From Flavobacterium cerinum (GTDB taxonomy: Bacteria > Bacteroidota > Bacteroidia > Flavobacteriales > Flavobacteriaceae), in the NCBI RefSeq assembly GCF_004028155.1, contig NZ_SBII01000002.1, positions 310,001 to 374,000 of the forward strand: a DNA stretch of 64,000 bases. Reading direction: 5' to 3'. Made by a program: the position numbers and the translations under genes. The notes beneath the pieces are model-generated. The model saw only the letters and a list, made by a program, of their open reading frames with translations, was not told where the DNA came from and did not search any database. Within the stretch, counting starts at the first letter, position 1. Each line of letters begins with the position of its first letter. This document shows positions 56,725 through 64,000 of this stretch, one piece after another.

Positions 56725-58470
56725 ATGGACTTATTTTGGAAATATCTTAAACCGTACTCCTGGTGGATCGCCTTGGTTTTATTTTTGGCAGGAATAGCAC
56801 AGATACTATCACTTTATGACCCTATTATTTTTGGAAAGATTATAGATGATTATGCTCTGAATCCTAACGGGAATGATAACAACACACGTATAAATGGCGT
56901 TGTAAAACTATTAATCATCGCAGTAGTTATAGCCTTGGCAGCACGATTATTTATGTCCTTTAAAGATTATGTGCTGCGAATGATCGTTCAGAAATTTGGC
57001 ATGCAGATCTTTAATGACGGATTGAGACAGACACTGCGCTTACCCTATCAGGAATTTGAAGACCAGAGCAGCGGAGAGATTTTATCCATACTTCAAAAAG
57101 TACGTATGGATACCGAGAAGTTCATTTCGGCATTTATCAATATTTTATTTTCTTCGGCAGTTGGCGTTGGATTCCTTATGTGGTATGCTGTTACCAAACA
57201 CTGGGCATTGATTCCGATATTTCTTATTGGTGTGGTTGTTTTGGGTGGGCTGACCAGTATTTTAAGCCGTTCCATAAAAACATTACAACGATCATTAATT
57301 CGGCAAAACCGCCAAATGAGTGGCACGATTACCGAGAGTCTCAGAAATATTGAACTGGTAAAAAGCCTAGGATTAACCTATCCGGAAATTCGGCGGCTAA
57401 AAGTCCATACGCAGGAAATATATGATCTTGAAATGGCTAAGGTAAAGAAGATGCGTACCCTTACATTTATTCAGGGAAGCATATTGATATTACTAAGGCA
57501 GTCGATACTGTTTATCTTATTATGGCTTATTTTTAGGAATGTACTGTCTACAGGAGAACTAATCTCGATGCAGTTTATATCGTCGGGTATTATTGCTCCG
57601 CTTCAGGATTTAGGAAGTATTATCCTTTCATATCGGGAAGCCGAAACGGCATTGTCTTTATTCAATGACCTCATGCAAAAAAAACCGGAGTACAGCCCGG
57701 AAGATCCTGTAGACGTAGGGCCCATAGGTCAGCTGCATTTTAATAATGTTGTTTTTAGACATAAAAATGCAGCACACAACGCCATTCAAAACATAACGTT
57801 TAAAGCAGAACTTGGGGATACGATTGCCTTTGTTGGTCCGTCCGGTTCTGGGAAATCAACACTGGTAAAGCTATTGGTAGGGTTGTACCGTCCGGTAGAA
57901 GGTGATATCCTGTATGATGATATTTCTATAAAAGACCTGCGCTATAACAGAATACGCAGGCAGTTGGGGTTTGTAACCCAGGATACGCAATTATTTTTCG
58001 GAACCATTCGAGAGAACCTGTTGTTTGTAAAGCCGGATGCTACTGAGGAGGAATTGCTCGAAGCCATGAAAAAAGCATCGGCAATGGGGATTATAGATAA
58101 TGCAGAGAAAGGACTGGATACGATATTAGGCGAAGGCGGTAAGAAGCTTTCGGGAGGAGAAAAGCAGCGTTTGTCTATTGCCAGAGCGCTATTGCGTAAA
58201 CCCCGCCTACTCATTTTTGATGAGGCAACTTCTGCTCTGGATTCTCTTACCGAGTTACAGATAACTGAAACGGTAAAAGAAATATCGGAAGATAAACAAC
58301 AGATAACTATTCTTATTGCGCATAGACTATCGACCATTATGCATGCCGATACTATCTTTGTGTTGGAACGCGGCGCGATAACCGAACAGGGTACCCACGA
58401 TGAACTGGTTGATAAAAAAGGATTATATTTTGCAATGTGGCGCCAACAGATTGGTGAACGTAAGTATTAG
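56725..58470 (+). CDS. ABC exporter, fused membrane and ATPase domains (MsbA/multidrug type)
   Basis: A 581-aa half-transporter: six transmembrane helices (about 1-310) and a nucleotide-binding domain with Walker A GPSGSGKST, Q-loop FVTQDTQLFFGTIRENL, signature KLSGGEKQRLSIARALL, Walker B LLIFDEATSALD and the H-loop IAHRLST. It works as a homodimer (no second half-transporter is adjacent). Substrates of such exporters range from lipids to drugs; none can be assigned. Confidence 0.92.
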   Translation: MDLFWKYLKPYSWWIALVLFLAGIAQILSLYDPIIFGKIIDDYALNPNGNDNNTRINGVVKLLIIAVVIALAARLFMSFKDYVLRMIVQKFGMQIFNDGLRQTLRLPYQEFEDQSSGEILSILQKVRMDTEKFISAFINILFSSAVGVGFLMWYAVTKHWALIPIFLIGVVVLGGLTSILSRSIKTLQRSLIRQNRQMSGTITESLRNIELVKSLGLTYPEIRRLKVHTQEIYDLEMAKVKKMRTLTFIQGSILILLRQSILFILLWLIFRNVLSTGELISMQFISSGIIAPLQDLGSIILSYREAETALSLFNDLMQKKPEYSPEDPVDVGPIGQLHFNNVVFRHKNAAHNAIQNITFKAELGDTIAFVGPSGSGKSTLVKLLVGLYRPVEGDILYDDISIKDLRYNRIRRQLGFVTQDTQLFFGTIRENLLFVKPDATEEELLEAMKKASAMGIIDNAEKGLDTILGEGGKKLSGGEKQRLSIARALLRKPRLLIFDEATSALDSLTELQITETVKEISEDKQQITILIAHRLSTIMHADTIFVLERGAITEQGTHDELVDKKGLYFAMWRQQIGERKY

Positions 58471-58531
58471 GTTTATATATTTGTGTTTAAAAAGAGTGAG
58501 ATAAATTTAACACCCATAATAAATTAGATAG

Positions 58532-58798
58532 ATGAAACCAGAAAATTTAGCAGGATTAAGCGATCAGGAACTTTTACAGAAAATAAACAAAATAAGATCC
58601 AATAGAATAATTGATGCTGTAATTATTGGATTTACTATTGGGGTTGTAATTTATAGTGCAGTAAAAAATGGTTTTGGATTTTTCACTTTTTTTCCTTTAT
58701 TATTGACGTATATCATAGCTAGAAATTCGAAAAATAATAAGATCTTAGAAAAAGAAATCCAAAAAGAATTGAACTCAAGGAATTTAGAACAACTCTAG
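58532..58798 (+). CDS. Small two-helix membrane protein
   Basis: An 88-aa protein with an N-terminal polar segment containing LAGLSDQELLQKINKIRSNR, two closely spaced membrane segments (about 27-46 and 50-66), and a charged C-terminus (NNKILEKEIQKELNSR). No family recognised. Short gap after the ABC exporter (61 bases). Confidence 0.65.
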   Translation: MKPENLAGLSDQELLQKINKIRSNRIIDAVIIGFTIGVVIYSAVKNGFGFFTFFPLLLTYIIARNSKNNKILEKEIQKELNSRNLEQL

Positions 58799-58811
58799 GT
58801 GATCTATGATA

Positions 58812-58839
58812 TTGAACTTTCAAAATTTATATATATTTG
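58812..58839 (+). promoter_or_regulatory. Full promoter TTG-N17-TATATTTG for GNAT-lipoprotein pair
   Basis: TTG at 58812-58814 and TATATTTG at 58832-58839 with 17 bases between; 18 bases to the ATG at 58858. The TTG inside the box at 58837 is in frame but should not be a start. Confidence 0.65.
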
Positions 58840-58857
58840 TATTTAAACACTTACATT

Positions 58858-59382
58858 ATGTCTAAATCAATAGAAACCGAACGCCTTTATTTCCGCGAAC
58901 TCGAACCAACAGATGATGCAGGGATGTTTGAACTGGATTCTAATCCCGAAGTGCATACTTATCTTGGTAAGAATCCTGTAAAAACGATTGATGAAAGCCG
59001 TGCTGCAATTGCTTTCATCAGGGAACAGTATCATACTAACGGTATTGGACGATGGGCAGCATTGCTTAAAGATACAGGAGAATTTATTGGTTGGGCCGGA
59101 CTAAAGTTGGAACGCAATGTAAATGGTCATGATTCACATTATGATCTAGGTTATCGTTTTATCCAAAAGCACTGGGGTAAAGGCTATGCAAGTGAAGCCG
59201 CCGCCGCCTTTGTAGACTATGGTTTTTATGTAATGAAACTGGAAAAGATAAATGCAACCGCCGATCCTTCTAATGCTGCATCCAGAAAGGTATTGGAAAG
59301 AGTGGGATTAAAATTTATTGAAATTTTTGATCATGAAGGAGAGGAAGAGGTTTGGTATGAAATGGTAAACCCAAACAAATAA
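58858..59382 (+). CDS. GNAT acetyltransferase, RimJ/RimL-like
   Basis: A 174-aa GNAT: IETERLYFRELEPTDDAGMF at the start, YDLGYRFIQKHWGKGYASEAAAAFVDYGF (spread over the acetyl-CoA loop and helix, about 103-131) and NAASRKVLERVGLKFIE near the end. Typical of the ribosomal-protein/small-molecule acetyltransferase subgroup. Followed 6 bases later by a lipoprotein gene, so both are cotranscribed. Confidence 0.9.
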   Translation: MSKSIETERLYFRELEPTDDAGMFELDSNPEVHTYLGKNPVKTIDESRAAIAFIREQYHTNGIGRWAALLKDTGEFIGWAGLKLERNVNGHDSHYDLGYRFIQKHWGKGYASEAAAAFVDYGFYVMKLEKINATADPSNAASRKVLERVGLKFIEIFDHEGEEEVWYEMVNPNK

Positions 59383-59388
59383 AGCTAT

Positions 59389-59871
59389 ATGAAAAAAAGA
59401 GTTCTTACATTTTTATGTATAGTTTTTTTACTGACAGCCTGCAATCAATCTAAAAAGGAAGAATACAAAAGTGGGGCTTCGGTAAAAGAAATTACAATTG
59501 ACGGACTCAAAAATGAGCTTATAAAACTTAAAGAAGGGAAAAGCGGATTTGATGTTACAGGAATAACATCAAACGGTACAGACTGCATTTATTTTATAAA
59601 CAACGGCGATACTTTTACTATTGAATTTGAAGCTATGACTGCCGATCAGGTTCCGTTTTTAAAGAAGCTAAAAGCTTTTGCTGCTACGAATGGTTTTAAA
59701 ACCTTGAAAACTGCATCTAAGAAAAAACCTTTGTATGAAACAGATGAGTTTGCTCCTGTTATTTGTATTCTGACTAATACATCACTTGACGAAACAGTTG
59801 TTATAGCAGAGAAAATTCAAACCCAGGTTTTTGGTAATAGTAAGAGCACAACTTATGATGTAGTTCCTTAA
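59389..59871 (+). CDS. Lipoprotein of unknown function
   Basis: A 160-aa lipoprotein: signal peptide with lipobox LTAC at about 18, then a Lys/Glu-rich tether. The mature part is mixed alpha/beta (NGTDCIYFINNGDTFTIEFEAM, FLKKLKAFAATNGFK). I do not recognise a family. Operon with the preceding GNAT. Its 3' end overlaps the last 4 bases of the convergent small membrane protein gene. Confidence 0.72.
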   Translation: MKKRVLTFLCIVFLLTACNQSKKEEYKSGASVKEITIDGLKNELIKLKEGKSGFDVTGITSNGTDCIYFINNGDTFTIEFEAMTADQVPFLKKLKAFAATNGFKTLKTASKKKPLYETDEFAPVICILTNTSLDETVVIAEKIQTQVFGNSKSTTYDVVP

Positions 59872-60053
59872 TTAGTATGTTTTCTGCCTTTTAACAGGTA
59901 ACCTATAATTAAGCCAACAATAATCCATAACGGGATACCCAGCAGTATTTTAGATATGGTAAATTTTTCGTGATCAATAAGTGGGAAAATAATCATAGTG
60001 ATGATGTACAGGATACCCGCCCAAACTAAACCTGATCTAATCCATCTTTTCAT
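59868..60053 (-). CDS. Small membrane protein, array member 3
   Basis: A 61-aa protein with two membrane helices (about 7-25 and 35-53), the starting motif MKRWIRSGLVWAG and a middle DHEKFT. It is a paralog of the two genes upstream (60092 and 60285): all start with K-x-W-[IV]-[KR]-x-GL-[IV]-W, have a polar loop with a Lys-x-Leu/Thr segment and end in a basic tail. Function unknown. Confidence 0.75.
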   Translation of the reverse strand: MKRWIRSGLVWAGILYIITMIIFPLIDHEKFTISKILLGIPLWIIVGLIIGYLLKGRKHTN

Positions 60054-60091
60054 TTTGTATCGTTTTAATCCAGTGTTTCATTATTATCAGG

Positions 60092-60283
60092 CTAGACTTG
60101 TTTTTTAGGTTCTTTCTTGCGGGATACATAGCCAAATATTAATCCAAAAATAATCCATATCGGAATGGCGATAAGAAGTTTTGGAAGGATTAATTTTTCG
60201 TTATCCCATAATGGCAATGCTACATTCATGATAAAACACATGAATAAACCCCATATAAGTCCAAATTTCACCCAGCTTTTCAT
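60092..60283 (-). CDS. Small membrane protein, array member 2
   Basis: A 63-aa protein, MKSWVKFGLIWGLFM start, two membrane helices (about 7-25 and 36-54), basic tail KKEPKKQV. Paralog of its neighbours; its tail matches the KKEPKKQ tail of member 1. The ATG at 60283 follows the upstream stop codon by one base, so it is translationally coupled. Function unknown. Confidence 0.75.
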   Translation of the reverse strand: MKSWVKFGLIWGLFMCFIMNVALPLWDNEKLILPKLLIAIPIWIIFGLIFGYVSRKKEPKKQV

Positions 60284-60284
60284 A

Positions 60285-60512
60285 TTATCCGTCAATTTGT
60301 TTTTTAGGTTCTTTTTTTCGTTTCGACTCTATATATGCTAAAAAAACCCCGGCTATGATGAAAACGATACTGAAAAATATCATTTTTCCTAACGTTTGTT
60401 TTTCAGGAATTTCGTCAAATCCTAACCATACCATTATGTAGGGAGAAAGGAATTGAGTAACCACTATCATGAAGACAGCCCAGATCAATCCGGATTTTAT
60501 CCAACTTTTCAT
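60285..60512 (-). CDS. Small membrane protein, array member 1
   Basis: A 75-aa protein, MKSWIKSGLIWAVFM start, two membrane helices with a longer loop (SPYIMVWLGFDEIPEKQT) and a basic tail KRKKEPKKQ. First of three tandem paralogs on the minus strand. Divergent from the ABC-F gene. Function unknown. Confidence 0.75.
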   Translation of the reverse strand: MKSWIKSGLIWAVFMIVVTQFLSPYIMVWLGFDEIPEKQTLGKMIFFSIVFIIAGVFLAYIESKRKKEPKKQIDG

Positions 60513-60576
60513 TGCTCGAAATAATTATCTATATCAAAGATAACCAATATTTTTAAGCTATACAAAGCAAACCTAA

Positions 60577-60606
60577 TTGTGCAATAGGCTAATTATCCTA
60601 TCTTTG
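60577..60606 (+). promoter_or_regulatory. Full promoter TTG-N19-TATCTTTG for ABC-F gene
   Basis: TTG at 60577-60579 and TATCTTTG at 60599-60606 with 19 bases between; 20 bases to the ATG at 60626. Confidence 0.7.
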
Positions 60607-60625
60607 CGGCTTCAAAAAAAGACCC

Positions 60626-62260
60626 ATGATCAGTATAGATGCGCTTTCGGTACAATTTGGCGGTACCACATTATTTAGTGATGTTTCGTTTTCTATTAAT
60701 GAAACCGATAAAATAGCCCTTATGGGTAAAAATGGTGCAGGAAAATCGACTTTACTTAAAATCGTAGCAGGAGAAAATAAACCTTCTTCAGGAACTATTT
60801 CGTCCCCAAAAGGTACTGTTATAGCTTACCTGCCACAGCATTTGCTTACGCAGGATGATGCTACAGTTATGGAAGAAACGTCTAAAGCATTTGCTGGAGT
60901 TTTTAAAATGAAGGCAGAGATCGATGCACTTAATGAAGAGCTTACCGTGCGTACCGATTATGAATCGGATGAGTACTATAAGATTATCGAAAAGGTATCT
61001 GAGCTTAGTGAAAAATTCTATTCTATAGAAGAAGTTAATTATGAAGCTGAAGTAGAAAAAGTACTTGTAGGTATGGGCTTTAGCCGTGATGATTTTAACC
61101 GTCCAACGTCTGAATTCAGTGGAGGATGGAGAATGCGTATTGAGCTGGCTAAGATATTATTGCAAAAACCTGACCTGATATTACTGGATGAGCCTACCAA
61201 CCACATGGATATTGAAAGTATTCAGTGGCTGGAAGATTTCCTTATTAACAGTGCTAAAGCGGTTATGGTAATATCGCACGATAGGGCCTTTGTAGACAAT
61301 ATTACAACACGTACCATAGAAGTGACTATGGGTAGGATATACGATTACAAAGCAAAATACTCACATTATTTAGAGTTGCGTAAAGACCGTCGTGTACATC
61401 AGCAGAAAGCATACGATGAGCAACAAAAAATGATTGCCGAAAACCAAGAGTTTATCGATCGTTTTAAAGGAACGTATTCTAAAACGCTACAGGTACAGTC
61501 GCGTGTTAAGATGCTTGAAAAATTGACAATTGTAGAGGTAGACGAAATAGATACTTCGGCATTGAAACTTAAGTTCCCTGCAGCGCCACGTTCTGGGCAA
61601 TATCCTGTAGTAGTTAACGAACTTTCTAAAGCATATGGTGATCACGTTGTATTTAAAGATGCATCGATGGTTATTGAGCGTGGTCAGAAACTTGCTTTTG
61701 TGGGTAAAAACGGTGAAGGTAAGTCGACTATGATTAAAGCCATTATGGGCGAAATTAACTTTGAAGGTACAATGGAATTGGGTCATAATATTCAGATTGG
61801 ATATTTTGCACAAAACCAGGCCGCAATGCTGGATGAGAACCTAACGGTTTTTGAAACGATAGATCAGATTGCGGTTGGTGAAATACGTACACAGATAAAG
61901 AACCTACTGGGAGCTTTCATGTTTAGTGGTGATGATACTACTAAGAAAGTAAAAGTACTTTCGGGAGGAGAGAAGACTCGTCTTGCGATGATAAAATTAT
62001 TGCTTGAACCGGTTAACGTTCTTATTCTGGATGAGCCTACCAACCACCTTGATATGAAAACCAAAGACATTATAAAAGATGCGCTTAAGGCTTTTGACGG
62101 TACCATTATATTGGTATCTCACGACAGGGATTTCCTTGACGGATTAGTAACTAAAGTATTTGAGTTTGGCAACAAACGCGTTAAAGAACACTTTGAAGAT
62201 ATTAAAGGTTTCCTTGAATACAAGAAAATTGAGAACCTTAGAGAGATTGAGAGAAAGTAA
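60626..62260 (+). CDS. ABC-F family ATPase (YbiT-like)
   Basis: A 544-aa soluble protein with two ABC ATPase domains and no membrane segments: Walker A GKNGAGKST and GKNGEGKST, signatures FSGGWRMRIELAKILL and LSGGEKTRLAMIKLL, Walker B LILLDEPTNHMD and LILDEPTNHLD. A linker of about 80 residues with DRRVHQQKAYDEQQK joins them, and the C-terminal extension is short. ABC-F proteins bind the ribosomal E site and resolve stalling; some give antibiotic resistance, but the YbiT-like group is mostly housekeeping. Followed by a repeat-rich terminator region. Confidence 0.93.
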   Translation: MISIDALSVQFGGTTLFSDVSFSINETDKIALMGKNGAGKSTLLKIVAGENKPSSGTISSPKGTVIAYLPQHLLTQDDATVMEETSKAFAGVFKMKAEIDALNEELTVRTDYESDEYYKIIEKVSELSEKFYSIEEVNYEAEVEKVLVGMGFSRDDFNRPTSEFSGGWRMRIELAKILLQKPDLILLDEPTNHMDIESIQWLEDFLINSAKAVMVISHDRAFVDNITTRTIEVTMGRIYDYKAKYSHYLELRKDRRVHQQKAYDEQQKMIAENQEFIDRFKGTYSKTLQVQSRVKMLEKLTIVEVDEIDTSALKLKFPAAPRSGQYPVVVNELSKAYGDHVVFKDASMVIERGQKLAFVGKNGEGKSTMIKAIMGEINFEGTMELGHNIQIGYFAQNQAAMLDENLTVFETIDQIAVGEIRTQIKNLLGAFMFSGDDTTKKVKVLSGGEKTRLAMIKLLLEPVNVLILDEPTNHLDMKTKDIIKDALKAFDGTIILVSHDRDFLDGLVTKVFEFGNKRVKEHFEDIKGFLEYKKIENLREIERK

Positions 62261-62606
62261 TTGATTTACGATTTGTCATCCTGAGCCTGTCTAAGGATTA
62301 TTATAAAATTACCAGCCGCATTTCGACAAGCTCAATGTGACTGGTAATTTTATTTTAGGAGTCTTATTAAAGGATATATGATAAAAAAAAACACCTAATA
62401 CATTTCGGTAAACTCAATGTGGCTGGTGTTTTTTATATTTCTTGGATTTGTCACCCTGAGCCTGTCGAAGGGTTATTATAATAAAAATACCAGTCGCATT
62501 TCGACAAGCTCAATGTGACTGGTAATTTTATTTTAGGAGTCTTATTAAAGGATATATGATGAAAACACCTAATACATTTCGACAAGCTCAATGTGGCTGG
62601 TGTTTT
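62261..62606. other. Noncoding tandem-repeat region with terminators
   Basis: This stretch is almost entirely two tandem copies of a 175-bp unit, each carrying two hairpins whose stems are ACCAG/CTGGT and ACACC/GGTGT types followed by T runs. No ORF. It probably terminates both the ABC-F gene and the convergent FEKKY gene. Confidence 0.7.
62270..62444. repeat. 175-bp tandem repeat, unit 1
   Basis: Begins GATTTGTCATCCTGAGCC. Contains the CCTGAGCCTGTCTAAGG element, TTTCGACAAGCTCAATGTG, a GGAGTCTTATTAAAGGAT block and the second hairpin. The TCGACAAGCTCA motif is a common dispersed palindromic element in flavobacterial genomes. Confidence 0.85.
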
Positions 62607-62612
62607 TTATTT
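62445..62612. repeat. 175-bp tandem repeat, unit 2
   Basis: Begins GATTTGTCACCCTGAGCC, aligns with unit 1 over its full length with a few substitutions and small indels. Its end overlaps the stop codon of the minus-strand FEKKY gene. Confidence 0.85.
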
Positions 62613-62960
62613 CTTAGTTTTCCATTCTTTCGATCCTAAAATATTCTTGCGGACATCCTTTTCCCACTTTGTACCGAATTTCTTTTTGAGGTACTGTAAT
62701 ACAAGTAGATTATACTCCCTGTAATAATCAATATTTTCTGGTATAACACACCCGAAATCATGGTATTTTACATTGTATTTTTCCAGAAATCCTTTATCTG
62801 CAGGAGTGGCACTTGAAACTATTCCGCTTAAAACATATAGTGTTACCGTTCCGTTTTTAATATCAGCTTGAAGCTTGTTTTGTGGGGTTATGTTTTTTTC
62901 CTGTGCATATGAGCTAATACTCAATACAAGCACAAATAGAAAGGACATGATTGTTTTCAT
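62607..62960 (-). CDS. Exported FEKKY-domain-like protein
   Basis: A 117-aa protein with signal peptide ending in SSYAQ. The mature part has FLEKYNVKYHDFGCVIPENIDYYREYN (residues about 58-84), matching the FEKKY-domain pattern of Bacteroidota proteins, and then LQYLKKKFGTKWEKDVRKNILG. A single Cys lies in DFGC. Function of the family is unknown. Terminates in the tandem-repeat region. Confidence 0.78.
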   Translation of the reverse strand: MKTIMSFLFVLVLSISSYAQEKNITPQNKLQADIKNGTVTLYVLSGIVSSATPADKGFLEKYNVKYHDFGCVIPENIDYYREYNLLVLQYLKKKFGTKWEKDVRKNILGSKEWKTKK

Positions 62961-63032
62961 AGTTTTTAAAATTTGGCCTGCCGGAGTTTATACCCAACAG
63001 GCCGTTCATTTGGAGTTAGTTAATTGCAAATG

Positions 63033-64000
63033 TTATTTTACCATTTCTACCAGCCTGATAAACTCTGCTTTGTAGCCATCAGGATCATTTTTAAGCCCCT
63101 GTTTTGCCAGTGCTTTAATGTCTTCGGTAGTTTTATTGGGCACCAGTTTAGAATCTCTTAATTTTAAGCCAAACCATGCTACTGCTGCTGAAAATTTATA
63201 ATCGGCTGATGTTTTTTGCAAGGGTAAAGACGAATTGGAGATAATTTGAACCATCTCTGTACTTTTGTCTCCAGCGGGTTTTTTATATCTGAATTTTATA
63301 GTGGCCAGTTCGTCGTTATAGTTTAAAGAAGTGCTTAGTGGTTTGCTGTATTTTAATTGGGGAGCAGCGTTAAAATACTCGCTTTGTACACCTACAGGAA
63401 TAATTTCATACAATGCAGTAACGGTGTGTCCGCTTCCTAATTCTCCTGCATCTATAGCATCATTTGCAAAATCTTCATCGCGGAGTTTTCGGTTCTCATA
63501 ACCAATCAATCTATACGACTGCACATGCTTAGAATTAAACTCTATCTGGATCTTTACATCTTTAGCAATCGCATACATCGAACCTATGAATTCTTTATCT
63601 AAGAATCGGGTGGCTTCCTGCATATTATCGATGTAAGCATAGTTGCCATTTCCTTTATCTGCAAGTATTTCCATTTTTGAATCTTTATAATTACCCATGC
63701 CATAACCAAGACAGGTAAGGAATACACCGCTTTTACGTTTTTCTTCAATTAATGTTTCCATATCACTGTCTGAGGACTCTCCAACATTAAAGTCGCCATC
63801 GGTAGCCAGGATAATACGATTATTACCATCTTTGATAAAATTCTCTTGAGCGGTTTTATAAGCCAATTCTATTCCTTCACCTCCGGCAGTGCTTCCTCCA
63901 GCTTCAAGATCATCAAGGGCGGTAATTATTTTGTCTTTATCTGCACCACTTGTAGAAGGCAGTACCAACCCCGCTGCACCCGCATAAACTACTATTGCTA
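63033..64000 (-). CDS. von Willebrand factor A protein (YfbK-like, DUF3520), 5' end outside window
   Basis: The frame is open to the right edge, so the N-terminus lies beyond the window. The visible 322 codons contain the second half of a vWA domain (AIVVYAGAAG, GGSTAGGEGIELAYKTA, RIILATDGDFNVG, FLTCLGYGMGNYKD) and a C-terminal DUF3520-like domain (VKIQIEFNSKHVQSYRLIGYENR, LGSGHTVTALYEIIPVG, ending FIRLVEMVK). Full-length members are usually exported lipoproteins; function is unknown. It is upstream of the FEKKY gene on the same strand. Confidence 0.85.
   Translation of the reverse strand, partial: AIVVYAGAAGLVLPSTSGADKDKIITALDDLEAGGSTAGGEGIELAYKTAQENFIKDGNNRIILATDGDFNVGESSDSDMETLIEEKRKSGVFLTCLGYGMGNYKDSKMEILADKGNGNYAYIDNMQEATRFLDKEFIGSMYAIAKDVKIQIEFNSKHVQSYRLIGYENRKLRDEDFANDAIDAGELGSGHTVTALYEIIPVGVQSEYFNAAPQLKYSKPLSTSLNYNDELATIKFRYKKPAGDKSTEMVQIISNSSLPLQKTSADYKFSAAVAWFGLKLRDSKLVPNKTTEDIKALAKQGLKNDPDGYKAEFIRLVEMVK

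Noticed and set aside
60626..62260. ABC-F antibiotic resistance determinant
   Set aside because: Linker and overall pattern look like the housekeeping YbiT-like group; no regulatory leader or resistance context is seen.
1..64000. CRISPR array, prophage, transposase or known defence system
   Set aside because: No regularly spaced repeats with unique spacers, no phage structural genes, no transposase and no recognisable defence genes were found; the only mobile-like element is the GIY-YIG/tRNA region.

Overview
The window looks like chromosomal DNA from a flavobacterium (Bacteroidota, Flavobacteriaceae, Flavobacterium-like). It is AT-rich. Many genes are preceded by the Bacteroidota -7 promoter box TAnnTTTG, sometimes with a TTG about 17-23 bases further upstream. 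Family content is typical of the group: LytS/LytTR two-component pairs, GIN/DUF2807 adhesin-like proteins, a PspC/PadR cluster, WG repeats, FEKKY and DUF6268 proteins, and a DnaJ with a reduced zinc finger. It is mostly a core chromosome. There are no rRNA operons, transposases, CRISPR arrays or prophage genes. Both edges cut genes: a LamG-like protein on the left and a von Willebrand A protein on the right.

Layout. 1-5.3 kb: LamG protein, ffh, folD, a secreted aspartyl protease-like protein and a secreted orphan, most followed by clear terminators. 5.3-7.7 kb: a noncoding stretch with a LytTR-type operator and two terminators, then a LytS/LytTR pair. 7.7-16 kb: rluF, a hydrolase, a Nif3/coiled-coil pair, a small lipoprotein, lpxK-PNP, and lipA-gap. 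16-24.9 kb: twin PrcB-like lipoproteins, TonB, a complete subclass B1 metallo-beta-lactamase, a glycosyltransferase-sigma factor pair, murB, DUF2461, recF, and a TPR protein with ribH. 25-30 kb: a serine hydrolase, two Cys-rich small proteins, and a DUF1801/VOC/DNA-alkylation-repair run. 30-33 kb: a DUF6268 outer-membrane protein convergent with a second LytS/LytTR pair. 33-39.3 kb is the most accessory part: a GNAT gene broken by a stop at codon 7, further GNATs, a kinase-fold protein, an MBL-fold hydrolase, an AraC regulator, WG repeats, a GIY-YIG relic, and a tRNA-Pro/GIY-YIG/tRNA-fragment element. 39.4-46.6 kb: trxB, then an eight-gene same-strand envelope cluster with three GIN-domain proteins, PspC, PadR and DUF4870. 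46.7-64 kb: DUF4442, an SDR epimerase, YceI, grpE-dnaJ, an ABC-2 transporter, a sigma-54 response regulator without a DNA-binding domain, a single-domain DEAD-like protein, an ABC exporter, small membrane proteins, an ABC-F ATPase, a 175-bp tandem repeat, a FEKKY protein and the vWA protein.

The most interesting signal is regulatory. Three places carry pairs of the same 11-bp direct repeat (CCnyTnGTCAw), spaced exactly 21 bp start to start. They lie upstream of the first LytS/LytTR operon, of the DUF6268 outer-membrane gene, and of the second LytS/LytTR operon. Two helical turns is the geometry LytTR domains bind, so I infer two autoregulated circuits that share an operator code and control an outer-membrane protein. 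The first may also control a structured, terminator-capped leader or small RNA.
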